Below are positions 12,501 through 20,945 of a stretch of 41,097 nucleotides of DNA, piece by piece (positions within the stretch are counted from its first letter, which is position 1; each line of letters begins with the position of its first letter). The notes under the pieces are model-generated. The model had not been told where the DNA came from. It worked only from the letters and a program-made list of their open reading frames with translations, and did no database searches. Position numbers and translations under genes: made by a program. Source of the stretch: Chara braunii (taxonomy: Eukaryota > Streptophyta > Charophyceae > Charales > Characeae); the NCBI GenBank assembly GCA_003427395.1, contig BFEA01000930.1, positions 68,449 to 109,545 on the forward strand. The letters run 5' to 3'.

Positions 12501-12891
12501 GCTGAACCTGGTCCCGGGCCTGGGACAGGTGATCTGTACATAGGAGGGGCAGTGTTGGGAGCAGCAGCATTCATTGCAGCAGACGGAATAGACTGTGACA
12601 TGCTGCCCATTGGGGGCGAGGATTGTGTACTTGCACCTCCGGGCAGCCCTGAAGGGGGGGGTCCATATTGAGGCCCTCCCCTCTGAAGAGGGAAACCTGC
12701 ACCTCCACTGGGAACAGGCTTAGGTGGCCCTTGCGTCGGAAACCCTCCCTGCTGTGCACTGAACCCTTGCTGTTGTTGCTGTTGTTGTTGTTCCTGTGTC
12801 GGCTGGCCTGGACCCGGGTACTGATAAGCCTGGAATGGCTGCCCTGGTCTGCCCTGCTGAACTGGTATTGGAGGCCCTCCCGGCCAAACAC
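301..12891 (-). CDS. SEC24: SEC24-family COPII coat protein, partial multi-exon gene
   Basis: Sec24 pairs with Sec23 to form the inner COPII coat and selects cargo at endoplasmic reticulum exit sites. Five exons were joined by hand: 12891-11189, 9407-9272, 6212-6022, 3333-3226 and 504-301. All use GT donors and AG acceptors and phases agree at each junction, giving about 780 residues. Order in the protein: Pro/Gln/Gly-rich N-terminus (about 490 residues), a conserved RWHLPLGAF-type segment, a Cys4 zinc finger, then the trunk domain with [31 protein letters not shown] and [12 protein letters not shown]. The wording matches plant CEF / SEC24C-D proteins better than SEC24A. Full-length relatives are about 1,000-1,100 residues, so the C-terminal third lies beyond position 1. 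The 5' exon is missing: an in-frame TGA lies just upstream of the 12891 acceptor, and the first visible exon begins with two bases of a split codon. Assignment of family is very sure; the start is unknown. Confidence 0.94.
731..890 (-). mobile_element. tRNA-derived SINE, family A
   Basis: Read on the minus strand this matches the copies at 17919-18072 and 24606-24755: a head with TTGAAATACAGACC, a box-B-like segment, a body with AATTCTGAAT...GGTCAGTTC(G/A)ATGA, and an A-rich tail (TAAAAAAAGGG, near 731-752). Heads with degenerate A and B boxes imply a Pol III-type, non-autonomous retroposon. The match was seen by eye, without a computed identity. Confidence 0.6.
1986..2536. repeat. tandem duplication, about 249-bp period
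   Basis: Two long copies start at 1986 and 2235 with AACTCCAAACACATTCCCAC and both end near AGAGCATTATAACCT. The second carries an extra partial copy of the GCGTGTGTAAATGAGAG...TAGT segment, so that module occurs three times. Divergence is modest, suggesting a fairly recent duplication inside the SEC24 intron. Confidence 0.9.
3226..3333 (-). CDS. SEC24: SEC24 exon: trunk domain
   Basis: A 108-base, phase-0 exon of 36 codons from [15 protein letters not shown] through [18 protein letters not shown]. The segment GFLTFDST is a hallmark of the Sec24 trunk. Acceptor GTGCAG at 3334 and donor AAG|GTCAGT at 3225. The residue pair IN replaces the YN common before LK in relatives. Confidence 0.95.
3682..3842. 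repeat. two-copy tandem repeat, 86-bp period
   Basis: The block TTGCAAAACGGGAAATACA...CTCAAAGTGAG...CACTGGTGCCCATTTCATTGTA occurs twice, at about 3682 and 3768, with scattered substitutions. Confidence 0.85.
4346..4482. repeat. three-copy tandem repeat, about 50 bp
   Basis: ACTACAAAAGGGACAGAAAAA followed by GTGTAAGAAGACATTC occurs three times with small length differences in the A-rich middle. Confidence 0.85.
6022..6212 (-). CDS. SEC24: SEC24 exon: start of trunk domain
   Basis: A 191-base exon, two bases plus 63 codons. It reads PPEYF, then [29 protein letters not shown], and [13 protein letters not shown], the vWA-like first strand of the Sec24 trunk that contacts Sec23. Acceptor GTGCAG ending at 6213, donor CAG|GTGTGT at 6021. 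It ends in frame (phase 0) with MLQ and continues as VAVDTIK in the next exon. Confidence 0.95.
6386..6447. repeat. perfect 24-bp inverted repeat, 14-base loop
   Basis: Left arm 6386-6409 (GTTCGAAAATCAG then TGGTTTTGTGT) and right arm 6424-6447 are exact reverse complements over all 24 positions. The loop is TAAGAAACCATTTT. It sits inside a SEC24 intron, so it would be carried in the pre-mRNA as a stable hairpin. It may be a miniature foldback element or a small-RNA precursor. Confidence 0.9.
8028..8400. repeat. three-copy tandem repeat, 115-145 bp units
   Basis: Units begin near 8028, 8143 and 8286. Shared blocks are GAGTTCTATTT, CGACGCTGCACACAATTTGCA and GTGATTTGGGAAAAACA. The third copy carries an extra insert before it and is the most diverged. 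Confidence 0.85.
9272..9407 (-). CDS. SEC24: SEC24 exon: zinc finger
   Basis: A 136-base exon encoding 45 residues plus one base. It carries the Sec23/Sec24 zinc finger as C-x2-C-x18-C-x2-C: CRSC, then [15 protein letters not shown], then CNIC. Acceptor TGTAG at 9408; the following GAG GAG GTT gives E-E-V-P, matching the usual EEVP of relatives. An alternative acceptor three bases downstream would drop one Glu. The donor is GAAG|GTGTCG at 9271, a weaker consensus, but it restores the codon for Val with the first two bases of the next exon, giving LLNEVPPEYF across the junction as expected for the family. Confidence 0.95.
9408..11188 (-). other. SEC24: SEC24 intron (1,781 bp)
   Basis: Intron between the N-terminal exon and the zinc finger. 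It shows two separate duplications of about 120 bp: AACCATGGGTCTCGCT-type blocks at about 10109 and 10229, and GTACAGAYGTTA...TCACCATAGC...CTCTCC blocks at about 10925 and 11043. A 29-bp direct repeat (CCACTGTCGTATAGAGAGG) lies near 10725-10760. Confidence 0.85.
11189..12891 (-). CDS. SEC24: SEC24 exon: Pro/Gln-rich N-terminal region
   Basis: This 1,703-base exon encodes 567 residues after two bases of a split codon. The acceptor is TGCAG ending at 12892, chosen because the reading frame meets TGA a few codons upstream. The donor is GTGAGT at 11188, right after a Gly codon. Residues are dominated by P, G, Q, S and A, as in the disordered N-termini of Sec24 proteins that carry interaction sites. 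It contains an 8-Gln run, GPP-rich stretches and six copies of a GPYGQP repeat. The last 100 residues become conserved: [10 protein letters not shown], then [28 protein letters not shown] and [14 protein letters not shown], the entry to the Sec24 core. An internal ATG at 12610 would give an in-frame start, but the coding-like Pro/Gln sequence upstream argues against it. Confidence 0.95.
11521..11750 (-). repeat. SEC24: in-frame 39-bp coding minisatellite
   Basis: GCTGACCATATGGCCC (plus strand) recurs at 11521, 11557, 11596, 11635, 11674 and 11713: spacings 36, 39, 39, 39, 39. All are multiples of three, so the SEC24 frame is kept, giving six copies of a 13-residue unit near [13 protein letters not shown]. 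One copy has F for Y (GPFGQP). Confidence 0.95.
12767..12790 (-). repeat. SEC24: Gln repeat in SEC24
   Basis: Eight consecutive Gln codons (mixed CAA and CAG) within the N-terminal disordered region. Codon mixing suggests the run is old rather than freshly expanded. Confidence 0.9.
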
Positions 12892-13030
12892 CTGCACATG
12901 TTCATACGCACGACACCGACACCAACCACAACCACGGCATGCACACACGAAATTAGCCAGAGAGGCGAACTACTCAAACCTGAAACTCCACAACGACATG
13001 ATTCTCTTACTCAGCAAGTAGTAATGACTT

Positions 13031-13310
13031 TGATGCGGCGGAATGGTTCTGATGGTGCATACACACATACATGCATACATACATAGCTTCGATGTGGCGG
13101 AATGGTTCTGCTGGTGCATACACACATGCATACATACATACATACATAGAATCATGCGTATAAGTATACACACCTAAATTTATCTAGAAAACAACCTACT
13201 ACTAAAACCAAAAAACTCAACGACAAAAGGCATTCTCCTCTTCCCCCCAATATTATGTGCAAACTTAACGACAAAAGGTATCTTCTCCTCTCTTCCCCCC
13301 ATACTATGCA
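13031..13310. repeat. two adjacent short tandem duplications
   Basis: First, GATG(C/T)GGCGGAATGGTTCTG followed by a CATA/CATACA microsatellite occurs twice (about 13032 and 13090). Second, AACGACAAAAGG(C/T)AT...CTCTTCCCCCCA occurs twice (about 13210 and 13266). Confidence 0.8.
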
Positions 13311-13531
13311 TAAACGATAAAGACGCTACCGTCTTCACCCGAAATAGAATGCCTGGTCATTATAGCTCTATTTGACACAATACCCAGTTTGTTCTAATCA
13401 GTTCGAGACCGTAGCATCCAGCCTCTTTTTGTAAGCATTGACCAGTCTATTTTTTGTGGGCATTGTTCATTTTTCCTCGACCACTACTCCTCTTCCTCGT
13501 TACCCCCTCCACTTATTACTTTCTGCCCTCC

Positions 13532-13790
13532 GAGCAACCCCACACAGCTTCCGTATAGCACACGATCCCTTCCTCCAAGCACTTTCATTTTCCTCAACCT
13601 GCACTCATTTCCCTCTTAAGCCCCTCTAGTTCTTGCTTACAGGCCCAAACAAACCCACAGAGCAACCCCACACAGCTTCCGTATAGCACACGATCCCTTC
13701 GTCCAAGCACTTTCATTTCCCTCAACCTGCACTCATTTCCCTCTTAAACCCCTCTAGTTCTTGCTTACAGGCCCAAACAAACCCACAGAG
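13532..13790. repeat. tandem duplication, 128-bp period
   Basis: GAGCAACCCCACACAGCTTC starts at 13532 and again at 13660; the copies are nearly identical and both run to AAACAAACCCACAGAG. The high identity implies a recent event. Confidence 0.95.
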
Positions 13791-13954
13791 CCATTCGCAA
13801 CATGGCTATTTGTATATTCTCGGGTGCAAGACAGTGGCTTCACAGAAGCTTGCCTCAACACAATCGGCGTACCCTTCTAGTCATTTTGCTCTTTTTTCCC
13901 TTCTTGCGGTTTCATGCATGAGGTAAATCTCGATTCTCCATGATCTTCCAAAAA

Positions 13955-14105
13955 AATTGCGTTTTCACACATCTGATTCCATTGGAATTCCAACTCAGGT
14001 CTGTATTTCAACAATTCACAATCTCCCATGGCATTTTCAAACATCTGATTGCATTGGAATTCGAGCTCAGGTCTGTATTCCAATTTCAACTGTTCACGGG
14101 TGAAG
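13955..14105 (-). mobile_element. partial, internally duplicated SINE family A head
   Basis: On the minus strand, GTTGAAAT(T)...ATACAGACCTGAG(C/T)T followed by a GAATTCCAAT box-B-like segment occurs twice about 70 bases apart. It resembles the head of the full copies at 17919 and 24606 (TGAACTGTTGAAATACAGACC). No body or tail is recognised. Confidence 0.45.
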
Positions 14106-15015
14106 AACACGTCGTTCCCGTCCTCATCACTTGTGGTTCACTGATAGTAACCGAATCACCTTCGGGAAAAAAAAGTTTTGAAACACTTTTTGCTTTTAAA
14201 GTCAATTCTACCATTCATCACAGGCCACCTCAATATTCGCCGCCATCTGTTTCATTTCCCCAATTCCCGCTTCCGTTCTTTGCCTTGTTCCAGCTCTTCA
14301 CTCACTCCTGCTTGATGCCGCTCTACACCACTCCCTCTGGAACACCTTTCATTCCCGCGACAAACACACGATCGCCGGATAGAGACCCAAGCATAACGAG
14401 CATGCATATTCAAACGAGTCGATTATTTTCTTCACCCGGGCATAACGCACCCTACAAATCGATGCATACGAACTATTCTAACGGGCCTGTACAGTCAAAA
14501 TAATAAGGGTGGGTTGTTTTCCGGAGAGGACGGTACGCCTCTTCACCGCGTGCGACTCAAATTTCTCTGCTTCAGTCCTCATCTCTGAGGAGCTGAAAGG
14601 TCAACAAGACAATGGAGTACAGGCTTCCCCCGAATAGATGGGACAATTTCCGGTCAAGATACAGCCGTAACAACCGTGCAGATTGGAGAGACGGCGGTAG
14701 GTATGAAGTGGTCACTTGGACGTCAAGTCATGCGAAGAGCCGTAAGGCGGGATCATAAGGTTCACCGTTTCCGCCCCCCAGCGGATCGTTATTAGTTTCA
14801 CCGTATCCGCACCCCGGCACCATGGCAACAGTTCGGAGGCGTATTCACACTGGTGGCACATTTTCTACAGCAGAATCCGGCCAATCATACGGTCAGATGC
14901 ATCTAAAACAGGCCTTATGTGACTATATACACATGCTCTATAAACCACAAAGAAAGATTTTGCAGAATCAAGCATCATCTGGTTTTCGGAATACACGCCA
15001 GCATTTCCCACCACC

Positions 15016-15615
15016 CTTTTTCTAAAAAAGGAAGGAAGAGAAACTCCCGCCGCCGCTGACTTTTGACACAAACGAGGACTGCCATGGCAAAAATGCATCT
15101 GCCCTCATTCGCATTCGAATTCACACTAAAGAATTCGCTTGGTTCGAACCTTCCTCTCTCCCCAAACGACCTGACCTCAGTACTTCACTTAGCCCAGTGC
15201 CCTTTTTCTAAAAAGGAAAGAAGAGAGACTCCAGGCGACGCTGACTTTTGACTCAATATGAGGATTGTCATGACAAATGCATCTGGCCCCGTTCACGTTC
15301 GAATTCAGTCAAGAGAATTCACTTGGTCCGAACCTTGCTCTGACCAAACGGTGCCTGAAATGCAACCATCACGAGGAGGATCGGGTTCTAGCCTTGACTT
15401 CCTCAGGGCGCCGTCCGGAATGCGACCGCTGACTTTTGACTCAAATATGATGATTGCCATGGCAAAAATGCATCTGCCCTCGTTCGCGTTCGAATTCAGT
15501 CAAGAGAGTTCCACTTGGTCCGAACCTTCCTCTGCCCAAACGATGCCTGTAATGCAACCATCAAGAGGAGGATCGGGTTCTAGCCTCGACTTCCTCAGGG
15601 CGCCTCTTGCAATGC
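15016..15615. repeat. three-copy satellite, about 185-bp unit
   Basis: GCTGACTTTTGACNCAAA... begins at 15055, 15240 and 15428 and is followed by GCCATGGCAAAAATGCATCT and GTTCGAATTCA(G)TC blocks. The last two copies are the most alike, including CGAGGAGGATCGGGTTCTAG-type text. A long plus-strand frame (15258-16043) is an effect of the repeat, not a gene. Confidence 0.9.
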
Positions 15616-15659
15616 GACCACCAGGGGAAGAATGGTTCGAACGAACCTTCGCGTCAGGC

Positions 15660-16060
15660 GCCCGAAATCGACACAAACGCTCGATCCGGCGAAATCAAAC
15701 CGCAATCGAAAGATTCTACCCGCCTCCCCTTCCCCCAAATAGATCGTCCCGTCATTATGGCTGCCGTTTGAAATCCCTCCATTACCACCACGACAAAGAT
15801 GTTCCANCCTTCGTCGACCGAAATCAAACCGCAATCGTNATATTCTACCCGCCTCCCCTTCCCCCAAATAGATCGTCCCGTCATTATGGTTGCCGCCGTC
15901 GGAAACGCAACCACCACAACAAAGATGGTTCCAAGCTTCGTCGGGCGCCCTCCGCAAAGGTCGCTCAATCGACACAAACGCTCGATCCGGCGAAATCAAA
16001 CCGCAGTAGTCAGATTCTACCCGTCTTCCCTTCCCCCGAATGAAACGTCCAGTCAAATGC
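15660..16060. repeat. three-copy repeat carrying MITE-like modules
   Basis: CGAAATCAAACCGCA(A/G)T recurs at about 15690, 15819 and 15991, each followed by ATTCTACCCGCCTCCCCTTC and a CTTCCCCC(A/G)AATAGA-type module. Two ambiguous bases (15807, 15839) show uncertain assembly here. Confidence 0.85.
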
Positions 16061-16577
16061 ACGGCTGTATCTAGACTGAAACTTCGGACAAATGCAGCAG
16101 CAGCTAGAATGTGACCCGTACGTCCTACCACGAGAAAAACGGACTGCCCATTACGCGCGGCAGTATATTCGTCGCCGTCTCGACCTAACACACACAACCA
16201 ACACGAACCACTACGTCGAGGGTTGGCAATGCAGCCACAATTGCCACCATTACCTCCACGAGGGTAGATAATCACGACTTCCATCGCCTCTACGGTTAGC
16301 AAAGCACCTACGATCACCAACTCCACGACTCCATTACCAGCGGGACAATCCCGACAGCGATCCCCATCACCAATCATCGTCACAGCGATCATCGTAATCG
16401 TCACAATCCACTTCATCATCACCGTCATCTTATTTTCTCATCCAGGGCGCCCCACGGTCACAAGCTGCCCCGCTATTTCGCAAAACAGCGTCATTCATCC
16501 TGCTCGTGATCGGTGAACACCCTCCTCGTAATCGAACATCCTCCGCGTAATTAACATCATTTTATTTTCCCATGCAC

Positions 16578-16862
16578 GTCATCAATGTCTAGGCTACCAG
16601 AGTGGCCCGGGGTCACTTGCCCGGCCGGGCAAAAAAAAAAACAATAATAAATCAGTTATTTTGGAGTTTTATTTTATATTTTTAATTTGGTAAGGAATTG
16701 AGATGTGACCCTAAGGCAAAAGTTGTTCAGTTTAGTTTTCTGCATAACATAGTTTTTTTTTCGGATTTTTTTGATTTTTTTTTTTGCTGGGACCTTCCTT
16801 TGTCCTTGCACGGGCTGGCCACCCGGGACCCGGCCGGCCCGGCTGGTAGCCTAGGTCATCAA
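16578..16862. mobile_element. short TIR element (MITE-like), AT-rich centre
   Basis: CTAGGCTACCAG at 16589-16600 is exactly inverted as CTGGTAGCCTAG at 16843-16854. GC-rich arms (GGCCCGG, CCGGCCGGGC) follow inside, then an A-run and a T-run around an AT-rich core. GTCATCAA directly follows the right end (16855-16862) and also lies three bases outside the left end (16578-16585), as an imperfect target duplication. No coding capacity. Confidence 0.5.
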
Positions 16863-17369
16863 AATTTCCCATGCACGTCACCATTTTATTATCCCATCCC
16901 CGACGCCGCCGACCTCATCGTCACGGTCCAGAAGCTCTCCCGCTATTTTGCAAAACACAGTCATTTATCCTCCCCGTGATCTGACAGCATCCTCGTGACC
17001 TAAAATCCTCCTCGTCGTCTGACAGCATCCTCGGAATCGAGAACACGCTCGTCGTAATCATCATCACTTCACGTTAATTACATCGCAAGGAAACCACACG
17101 CAGCAGCATTCTTCGTCGCATCGTGACCGTGATGAGCATCTTCACCATCGCCGTCATCACTGCACTTCCGATGCCCATCGTAGAACATCCCCCTCCTATT
17201 TGAATGTCCTCATCGTAGTTATAATTACTACGCAAGCAAACAGCACTCTTTTTTCTATCGCATCATCACCGATGCCCGTCGTCACCGTAATCGCACTCGT
17301 CACCTCGTAATCGTCACCAACACCATCGTCGTCGCAATTCCCATCCGTATCATCGAGATCCTCGTCAAT
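16863..17369. other. gene-free interval
   Basis: TCCTCGT/ATCGTC-rich sequence grading into the microsatellite. TTCCCATGCACGTCA at 16865 repeats the block at 16567, outside the TIR element. No gene seen. Confidence 0.6.
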
Positions 17370-17870
17370 ACGCTTGCCACCATCACCGCCAGCGTCCTCA
17401 TCAAGACCATCGTCCTGTTCTCCATCCTCATCGCCATCATCGTCACCACAGCCCTCGCCATCACCCATCATCATCATTATCATCGTCATCATCATCGACA
17501 TCATCGTCATCACACCCATCGCCATGGTCATCATCATCGTCATTATCATCATCATCATCATCATCATCATCATCGTCACCATCGTCATTATCATCGACAT
17601 CATCGTCATCATCGTCATCACAGCCCTTGCCATCATCGTGATCACAGCTCTCTTTCCATCATCGCCATCACAGCTCTCACCATAATCGTCATCCCACCCA
17701 TCGCCATAGTCATCATCATCGTCATCATCGTCGATCGTCGTCATCATCGCCTCCAGCATCGACAACATCGTCATCATCGCTACAATCGCCGTCATCGTCA
17801 TCACCGACATCATCGTTGTCATCCATCATCGTCATCGTGACCATCGGCGTCGTCATCCCAGCCATCGCTT
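17370..17870. repeat. CATCGT/CATCAT microsatellite
   Basis: About 500 bases of imperfect (CATCGTCAT)n. Its frames give long Asp/Met/Thr runs on the minus strand and Ile/Val/Ser runs on the plus strand; these are translation shadows of the repeat. Confidence 0.95.
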
Positions 17871-17918
17871 GATATCGCGGTCGGATTCGTCGTAGTCGTC
17901 AATACGCAAAGTCACCAA

Positions 17919-18072
17919 CGGGCCCAACCCAGTTGATACACCCATGAACAGACCCTAATTCGAATCCAGATACGATCAGATGACCAGAATAAAATAATTC
18001 TGAATCACCTGGCGCTGGTCAGTTCAATGACGACATCCGAGGCCGTCGTCCATTTAAAAAAAAAAAAAAAAA
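17919..18072 (+). mobile_element. tRNA-derived SINE, family A, with poly(A) tail
   Basis: Best-preserved copy. The head GGCCCAACCCAGTTGATA is A-box-like and TAATTCGAATCCAGA is a good B-box (compare tRNA GGTTCGAATCC). The body runs AATAATTCTGAATCACCTGG...GGTCAGTTCAATGACGACATC and ends in 17 A residues (18056-18072). The short length, split Pol III promoter and poly(A) end are typical of SINEs. Confidence 0.7.
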
Positions 18073-18415
18073 CTGTCGTGTCGTAAAACCAGAATCCAGG
18101 CTGCTCCCTCTTCACCCCGAAAATATACTACAGTCGGAAAAGAAGAACGCCCGGTCAACATAACTGTACTTGGAGCAAATTGCAGTCTAGGTACAGATAA
18201 AATAACCAGGTGCTGTTCGGCTGAAGACGACGATATCAAGACCTAATAGCTAATAACGAAAATACCCACTGTCGTGTCGTAACAGCAGAATCCAGGCTAC
18301 CCTCCTTAACCCGAAAACATAGTCGGGAAAACGGAACACGCCCGGTCAATGTCCATGTACTGGGGAAAGCACTTCAGATAACCAGAGGGTTTCATTCGGC
18401 TGAAAAGGCCGGTAA
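18073..18415. repeat. tandem duplication, about 196-bp period, SINE-derived
   Basis: CTGTCGTGTCGTAA begins copies at 18073 and 18269; both continue AGAATCCAGGCT, CACCCCGAAAA-type and CGCCCGGTCAA blocks and end in a fragment resembling the SINE body (ATAACCAG...TCGGCTGAA). The block probably grew from the adjacent SINE. Confidence 0.7.
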
Positions 18416-18661
18416 TGGGGCAACTAGAAGTCTCGAGGATACTTCATGTAGAAGTGAGAACCATACGCGATTTGCTTTCCACATGAAGACGAGTCTGTTA
18501 GAAAAGGGAAAGGAGTTCTCTTCCACATAATGAAGGGTTTCAAGAAAAGAAAAAAAAAAACACGAAAATGACAGCCATGGCACTGAGCTGAAAAAGTACT
18601 TCGAAACGGCGCACCCCCCTAGAAGTGCGCCAAAAAAAACGACTGAACACCAAGCCCTAAA

Positions 18662-19030
18662 CACTATGGATTCCTTGTGCGCCAGGAGGAAGAGAGGTCT
18701 GCCCTTCAACACAGCGAAAGACTGACGACCGGGCAGAAGGGAGGGTCCAGAAGGAAGGTCCTAAACACTATGGATTCCTTCTGTCCTCAACCTGTCTTCC
18801 TTCTGTGAGGACAGAAGGGGGGGGGGGGGAGGAGAACACAGAGAGAGAGAGAGAGTATCCATCTCCGTATTTCCTTTCGTTCTAACCTTCGACGGGCTGG
18901 AAACGGCGCGCGAAAGACTGACGACCGGGCAGACAAAGAGAAGCAGTGAGAGCGGGAGAGGGGGAAGAGGAGAGAGCGGGCGAGAGAGAGATCATCCATC
19001 TCTGTATTTCCTTTCGTTCTTCCTTTCGTT
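18662..19030. repeat. interspersed short direct repeats
   Basis: CTAAACACTATGGATTCCTT occurs at about 18657 and 18763; GCGAAAGACTGACGACCGGG at about 18714 and 18911; ATCTC(C/T)GTATTTCCTTTCGTT at about 18862 and 18999. A run of ten or more G residues and GA repeats fill the spaces. Confidence 0.75.
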
Positions 19031-19159
19031 GGGACCTGGAGTATTTCCTTTGGCGCTTTTCTTCTTCTTATACCCCACAACGTGCTCAATGGTCAATTCG
19101 ATATTTCCTGTCGCATATGCGCTCAATGGCTTAACCTATGAAAACTCGTCCATTGAGGC

Positions 19160-19745
19160 GTAGAAAAAAAAGTGCGCGAGCGAGAGCGCGAGAGAGAGTG
19201 AGAAGGGAGTGAGGAAGGGAGTGAGGAAGGGAGTGAGGAAGGGACGGAGGTAGGGAGAGTAGGGAGAGTAGGGAGAGTGGGATTGCAGAGGGAGGAGAGA
19301 GGGAGAGAGGAAGGGGGGGGGAGGAAGACTTCCTGAGGAGAGGAAGGGAAAGAGGTAGAAAGGGCTTCCCAAAGGAGGAAAGAGGTAGGGAAAGAGGGAG
19401 GAATGAAGGGAGGGAAGGAGGGAGGAAGAGGCAGGGAAAGAGGGAGGTAGACAGTTGGAGGGAGAGGGAAGGAGAGGAAGGGAGAGACGGAGAGGAGGGA
19501 AAGGGGAAGCAGGAGAGAGGAAGAGAGGACGAGATGAAGGGAGGAGGGAGAGCAGGCGGGGGAGGGAGAGGGGGACGGGGGAAGAATATGCGAACAGAAA
19601 AGAGTAGATGAAGAATGGAAACTGGAAAAAAGAAGCAGAAAACAGGAAATTGGGAAACAGAGATAGAGATCGAGAAACAGCGAGGAGCCGAGAAGGGATT
19701 AAGAAATCCAGACAAGAGAAGGCAAATATTAGGTTTAGCAAGAAG
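19160..19745. repeat. polypurine tract (GAGGGA-rich)
   Basis: Nearly 590 bases almost free of pyrimidines on the plus strand, built from GAGGGA, GGAAG and GAGAGA units. The Leu/Pro/Ser-rich minus frames (about 220 residues) are shadows. Such tracts can form triplex DNA and often break assemblies. Confidence 0.95.
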
Positions 19746-19938
19746 GGAAGCAGAGAGCGGAGAACTGCAGGAGAGCAAGAGAAACACAGAAGTCGTGCCG
19801 CCACAGAGGATAACCTATGTTTCCAGACCGGTGCACCGAAAACGAGGGTGCGTTGTTTTCGGCGGAAGAAGACGGTAGAGACTTGGCTTGACTGACGTGG
19901 AGGAAGTCGCTAATGAAACGCATCTGGGGGTGAGAATT

Positions 19939-20046
19939 CCCGTCTTCCCCCGAATAGAACGTGCGGTCATTATGTCCGTATTGGGGGCAATTTTCTGTCT
20001 ACATGCAGCGATAATGACCGTACAGTCCTATTCGAGGGAAAGCGGG
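19939..20046. mobile_element. MITE-like palindromic element
   Basis: Left arm CCCGTCTTCCCCCGAATAG...GTGCGGTCATTAT and right arm ATAATGACCGTAC...CTATTCGAGGGAAAGCGGG are imperfect inverted repeats of about 36 bases. The inner segment (GGGGCAATTTTCTGTCTACATGCAGCGATAATG) recurs at about 20157-20197. Single arms of the same type lie across 13.3-20.4 kb. Confidence 0.55.
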
Positions 20047-20681
20047 TAGTAGAACACAACCGCCACACCTGGCCCTTCAGAGTCATTCTCCATTTTAAAC
20101 GAGAACCTAATAGGTAATACAGATCATGTCTACATACAACGATTACGCCTGTATTTGGGGCAACTTTCTGTCTACATACAGCGATAATGTCCATCGCAGC
20201 ATCGTAAGAGAACATCCACTAGCTCATGCAGACAGGCATTTAAAAACAAGAAAAACAAGAACAGCCGCGAGTACCGACTTCCCCCGAGCAGAACGCAGGC
20301 ACCCTCATCATCCGTCCGCAGATAAATTCCAGTCCTCACAACTCCAGCCCCAGACTACCGTCTTCCCCCCGAACACATTCCACCCTCATTTTCAATGTAT
20401 CGGGCTGGAAACATACCTTGTATAGGTTCATTTCCAGGGTGCGTTACGCTAGCGGGAAGACGGTACCACCAACGACTGTGGGATTCCCCAGCACCCATCG
20501 CAAGCACCCTCATCATAACTGACCTGAACCTGAAAATAGCTGCTGAGACCAGTACGCATTCACGATCAAGGTGCGTTATGCTCGGAGGAAAACTACCGGT
20601 AGAAGATCTTTAGCAAGGCGCAAGCAATTCCATGACACCTGGCAAAGAGAGGGATCAAAGTGCGAGAGAGAGGGAACCGTC

Positions 20682-20945
20682 CCGTATCCCACATGGAACT
20701 CGATGCAGAGAGAATGAACGTCCCACATGGGACTCCAGAGGGAGAGAGAATGAACGTTGGACTCCAGAGGGAGAGAATGAACGTCCCACGTGGCACTCGA
20801 TGGAGAGAATGAACGTCCCACGTGGGACTCTAGAGGGAGAGAGAATGAACGTCCCACGTGGGACTCTAGAGGGAGAGAGAATGAACGTCCCACGTGGGAC
20901 TCGATGGAGAGAGAATGAGCGTCCCACGTGGCATTCTAGAAGGAG
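20682..20945. repeat. minisatellite with CACGTG palindrome
   Basis: GAATGA(A/G)CGT blocks at 20712, 20748, 20775, 20807, 20843, 20879 and 20913 (spacing 27-36). Most continue as the near-perfect palindrome GTCCCACGTGGGAC, whose centre CACGTG is the plant G-box / bHLH-bZIP site. Whether any factor uses it here cannot be told. Confidence 0.9.

Larger units (their letters stand above)
12892..15015. other. region upstream of visible SEC24 exons
   Basis: This should contain intron 1 and perhaps the first exon or promoter of SEC24, but I found no minus-strand ATG exon with the required phase (one leftover base) and a good donor. It holds several two-copy duplications, a partial SINE and two MITE-like modules (13332, 14624). 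Two tandem copies of a TTCACCGT(T/A)TCCGC block lie near 14760-14815. Confidence 0.6.

Noticed and set aside
12668-13021. Plus-strand 117-codon ORF opposite the SEC24 N-terminal exon
   Set aside because: It is the antisense shadow of the Gln/Pro-rich coding exon, giving Leu-rich text with no family match.
15258-16428. Long ORFs on both strands (261 and 277 codons)
   Set aside because: They run through a tandem satellite and two ambiguous bases and change reading sense with each repeat unit; no protein family is visible.
17196-17822. 208-codon Asp/Met/Thr-rich minus-strand ORF
   Set aside because: It is a translation of the CATCGT microsatellite; all frames stay open there.
19131-19804. Two overlapping ORFs of about 220 codons, Leu/Pro/Ser-rich
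   Set aside because: Both are shadows of the polypurine tract, which lacks stop codons on the pyrimidine strand.
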